From contig JAATGK010000154.1 in NCBI GenBank assembly GCA_015654715.1, forward strand, positions 1 to 8,177: a stretch of DNA of 8,177 bases. The letters run 5' to 3'. The stretch's first letter is position 1, and the number at the start of each line of letters is the position of its first letter. Positions 7,118 through 8,177 of the stretch are shown piece after piece. Made by a program: the position numbers and the translations under genes. The notes below the pieces were generated by a model. That model searched no databases. It saw nothing but the letters and a program-made list of their open reading frames with translations, and had not been told where the DNA came from. The DNA comes from Alphaproteobacteria bacterium. Its GTDB lineage: Bacteria; Pseudomonadota; Alphaproteobacteria; Micropepsales; Micropepsaceae.

Positions 7118-8134
7118 ATGCCCGCACCCGGACGATTGAACTGCATCACCGATGTTCCCGGTCTGCTTGTCGGCAACGCGCATGATGAAAACCTGCGGTC
7201 GGGCGTCACGGTTCTTACCGGAGAGACGGCCTTCACCGCCATCGTCGACATCCGCGGCGCGTCGCCAGGAACGCGTGACACCAATGCACTCAATCTCACC
7301 AGTGTCGGATTTCCGGTCGATGCCATCGTTCTGTCGGGCGGATCGCTTTATGGCCTGGATGCCGTCTCCGGCGTGCTGGCGTATTTGCGCGCGCAGGGCC
7401 GCGGCCGCGCGTACGAGAAGGGAATCGCGCCGCTGCCGATCGTGCCGGGGGCGATCCTGTTCGATCTTACCAATGGCGGCGACAAGAATTGGGGCGACGA
7501 GACACCCTACCCGGCGCTGGGCCGCAAAGCCGCCGAACAGGCCTCGACTGAGTTTCCGCTTGGCAATGTGGGTGCCGGTTATGGCGCGCGTGCCGGGCAA
7601 TACAAGGGCGGCTTGGGCAGCGCATCCACGGCAGTGGCCGACGGCATCGTCGTCGGCGCCCTGGCGGCGGTCAATTCCGTCGGTTCGCCGGTTATTCCAG
7701 GCAGCGATGCGTTTTGGGCTTTCCCCTTGGAACAGCAGCGCGAATTCGGCGGCCGTCTCCCAGGACAAATCGAATCCATCAGCCTCGAACTTCCGCCCGA
7801 TATGAAGGAGGCGCCAAGCGCTGGTACCAACACCACGCTGGTCATTGTCGCGACCAATGCCCCGGTGTCGCGCGTCGGCCTGCAGCAGATCGCCATTATG
7901 GCTACCGATGGCTTTGCCCGCGCTGTACGCCCCTCGCACACGCCATTTGATGGCGATCTCGTCTACGCCGTGTCGACGGCCATCGATCCGCCCGACCATA
8001 CCGATCCGATCCAGACGATGACCCTCGGCCATGTCGCGGCCGATGCCGTCGCGCGCGCCATTACCCGGGGCGTTTATGAAGCCGACACCCTGGGGTCTTT
8101 CAAAAGCTATCGCCAAACCTTCGGCATCGGCTAA
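7118..8134 (+). CDS. P1-family (DmpA/NylC-type) self-processing peptidase/amidase
   Basis: This is a 338-residue N-terminal-nucleophile hydrolase of the P1 (DmpA) family, a cytoplasmic group that includes D-aminopeptidases, beta-aminopeptidases and the nylon-oligomer hydrolase NylC. Family marks are the opening LNCITDVPGLLVGNA, VDAIVLSGGSLYGLDA (67-82), NVGAGYGARAGQYKGGLGSAS (150-170) and VRPSHTPFDGD (270-280). GTNTTL (236-241) predicts self-cleavage between Asn238 and Thr239, giving subunits of about 238 and 100 residues with Thr239 as nucleophile. Asp278 and Asp280 follow at the same distances as Asp306 and Asp308 from Thr267 in NylC. No signal peptide is seen. The start at 7118 is chosen because family members open with this stretch. 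In-frame GTG (7097) and TTG (7043) starts exist upstream, and no Shine-Dalgarno marks any of them. The gene is divergent from the importer operon, suggesting it degrades the imported compound. Confidence 0.93.
   Translation: MPAPGRLNCITDVPGLLVGNAHDENLRSGVTVLTGETAFTAIVDIRGASPGTRDTNALNLTSVGFPVDAIVLSGGSLYGLDAVSGVLAYLRAQGRGRAYEKGIAPLPIVPGAILFDLTNGGDKNWGDETPYPALGRKAAEQASTEFPLGNVGAGYGARAGQYKGGLGSASTAVADGIVVGALAAVNSVGSPVIPGSDAFWAFPLEQQREFGGRLPGQIESISLELPPDMKEAPSAGTNTTLVIVATNAPVSRVGLQQIAIMATDGFARAVRPSHTPFDGDLVYAVSTAIDPPDHTDPIQTMTLGHVAADAVARAITRGVYEADTLGSFKSYRQTFGIG
7829..7834 (+). other. Predicted autocleavage site Asn238-Thr239 of the P1 peptidase
   Basis: These codons encode Asn238 and Thr239 in GTNTTL. 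In NylC the precursor breaks between Asn266 and Thr267, and the freed threonine is the nucleophile. The match in local sequence and in spacing to the downstream Asp-Gly-Asp pair supports the same event here. It is a prediction, with the NylC numbering recalled rather than looked up. Confidence 0.65.
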
Positions 8135-8177
8135 GGCTTGTTCGTCCACTACGGCTTGGTTGCCTCAAAGGCCTGCT
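8135..8177. other. Non-coding tail at window edge
   Basis: These 43 bases follow the peptidase stop codon. A 4-bp inverted repeat GCCTCAAAGGC (8162-8172) is present, but it is short and no T-run can be seen before the edge, so no terminator is called. No start of a further gene is evident. Confidence 0.4.

Noticed and set aside
7100..8149. 349-residue open frame on the minus strand opposite the peptidase gene
   Set aside because: It is rich in Arg and Gly with no recognisable domain and lies exactly antisense to a well-supported gene, as expected from codon bias in GC-rich DNA.
8162..8172. Possible terminator hairpin after the peptidase gene
   Set aside because: The arms are only 4 bp and no T-run is visible before the window ends.

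Overview
The window looks like a chromosomal segment of a GC-rich Gram-negative bacterium, most likely an alphaproteobacterium. The basis is an outer-membrane TonB-dependent receptor of the type expanded in Caulobacterales, Sphingomonadales and Rhizomicrobium-like lineages, together with a high-GC codon style. The taxonomic placement is an inference from style, not proof. No RNA genes, insertion sequences, CRISPR arrays or long repeats were seen, and all complete genes are intact.

Almost the whole window (6942 down to 1) is one tightly packed minus-strand gene cluster, read right to left. Its order is a TonB-dependent receptor, a membrane-anchored alpha/beta hydrolase, an unusual 852-residue protein fusing a peptide-type (family 5) substrate-binding protein to a DppB-type permease, a DppC-type permease, and the start of an ABC ATPase that runs off the left edge. 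Gaps are 24 and 20 bp, and the last two junctions are 4-base ATGA stop/start overlaps, so the five genes very probably form one operon. A candidate sigma70-like promoter lies just upstream of the receptor.

On the right, a divergent plus-strand gene encodes a P1-family (DmpA/NylC-type) self-processing N-terminal-nucleophile hydrolase. It is separated from the receptor by a 175-bp AT-richer intergenic region holding candidate promoter elements for both directions.

Read together, the genes suggest a complete route for an amide- or peptide-like compound. The TonB receptor would bring it across the outer membrane, the anchored hydrolase could trim it in the periplasm, and the ABC importer with a tethered binding protein would carry it across the inner membrane. 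The P1 peptidase would then cleave it inside the cell. The substrate cannot be read from the sequence. The most notable item is the binding-protein/permease fusion, which carries an extra membrane helix at the joint that makes the topology work.
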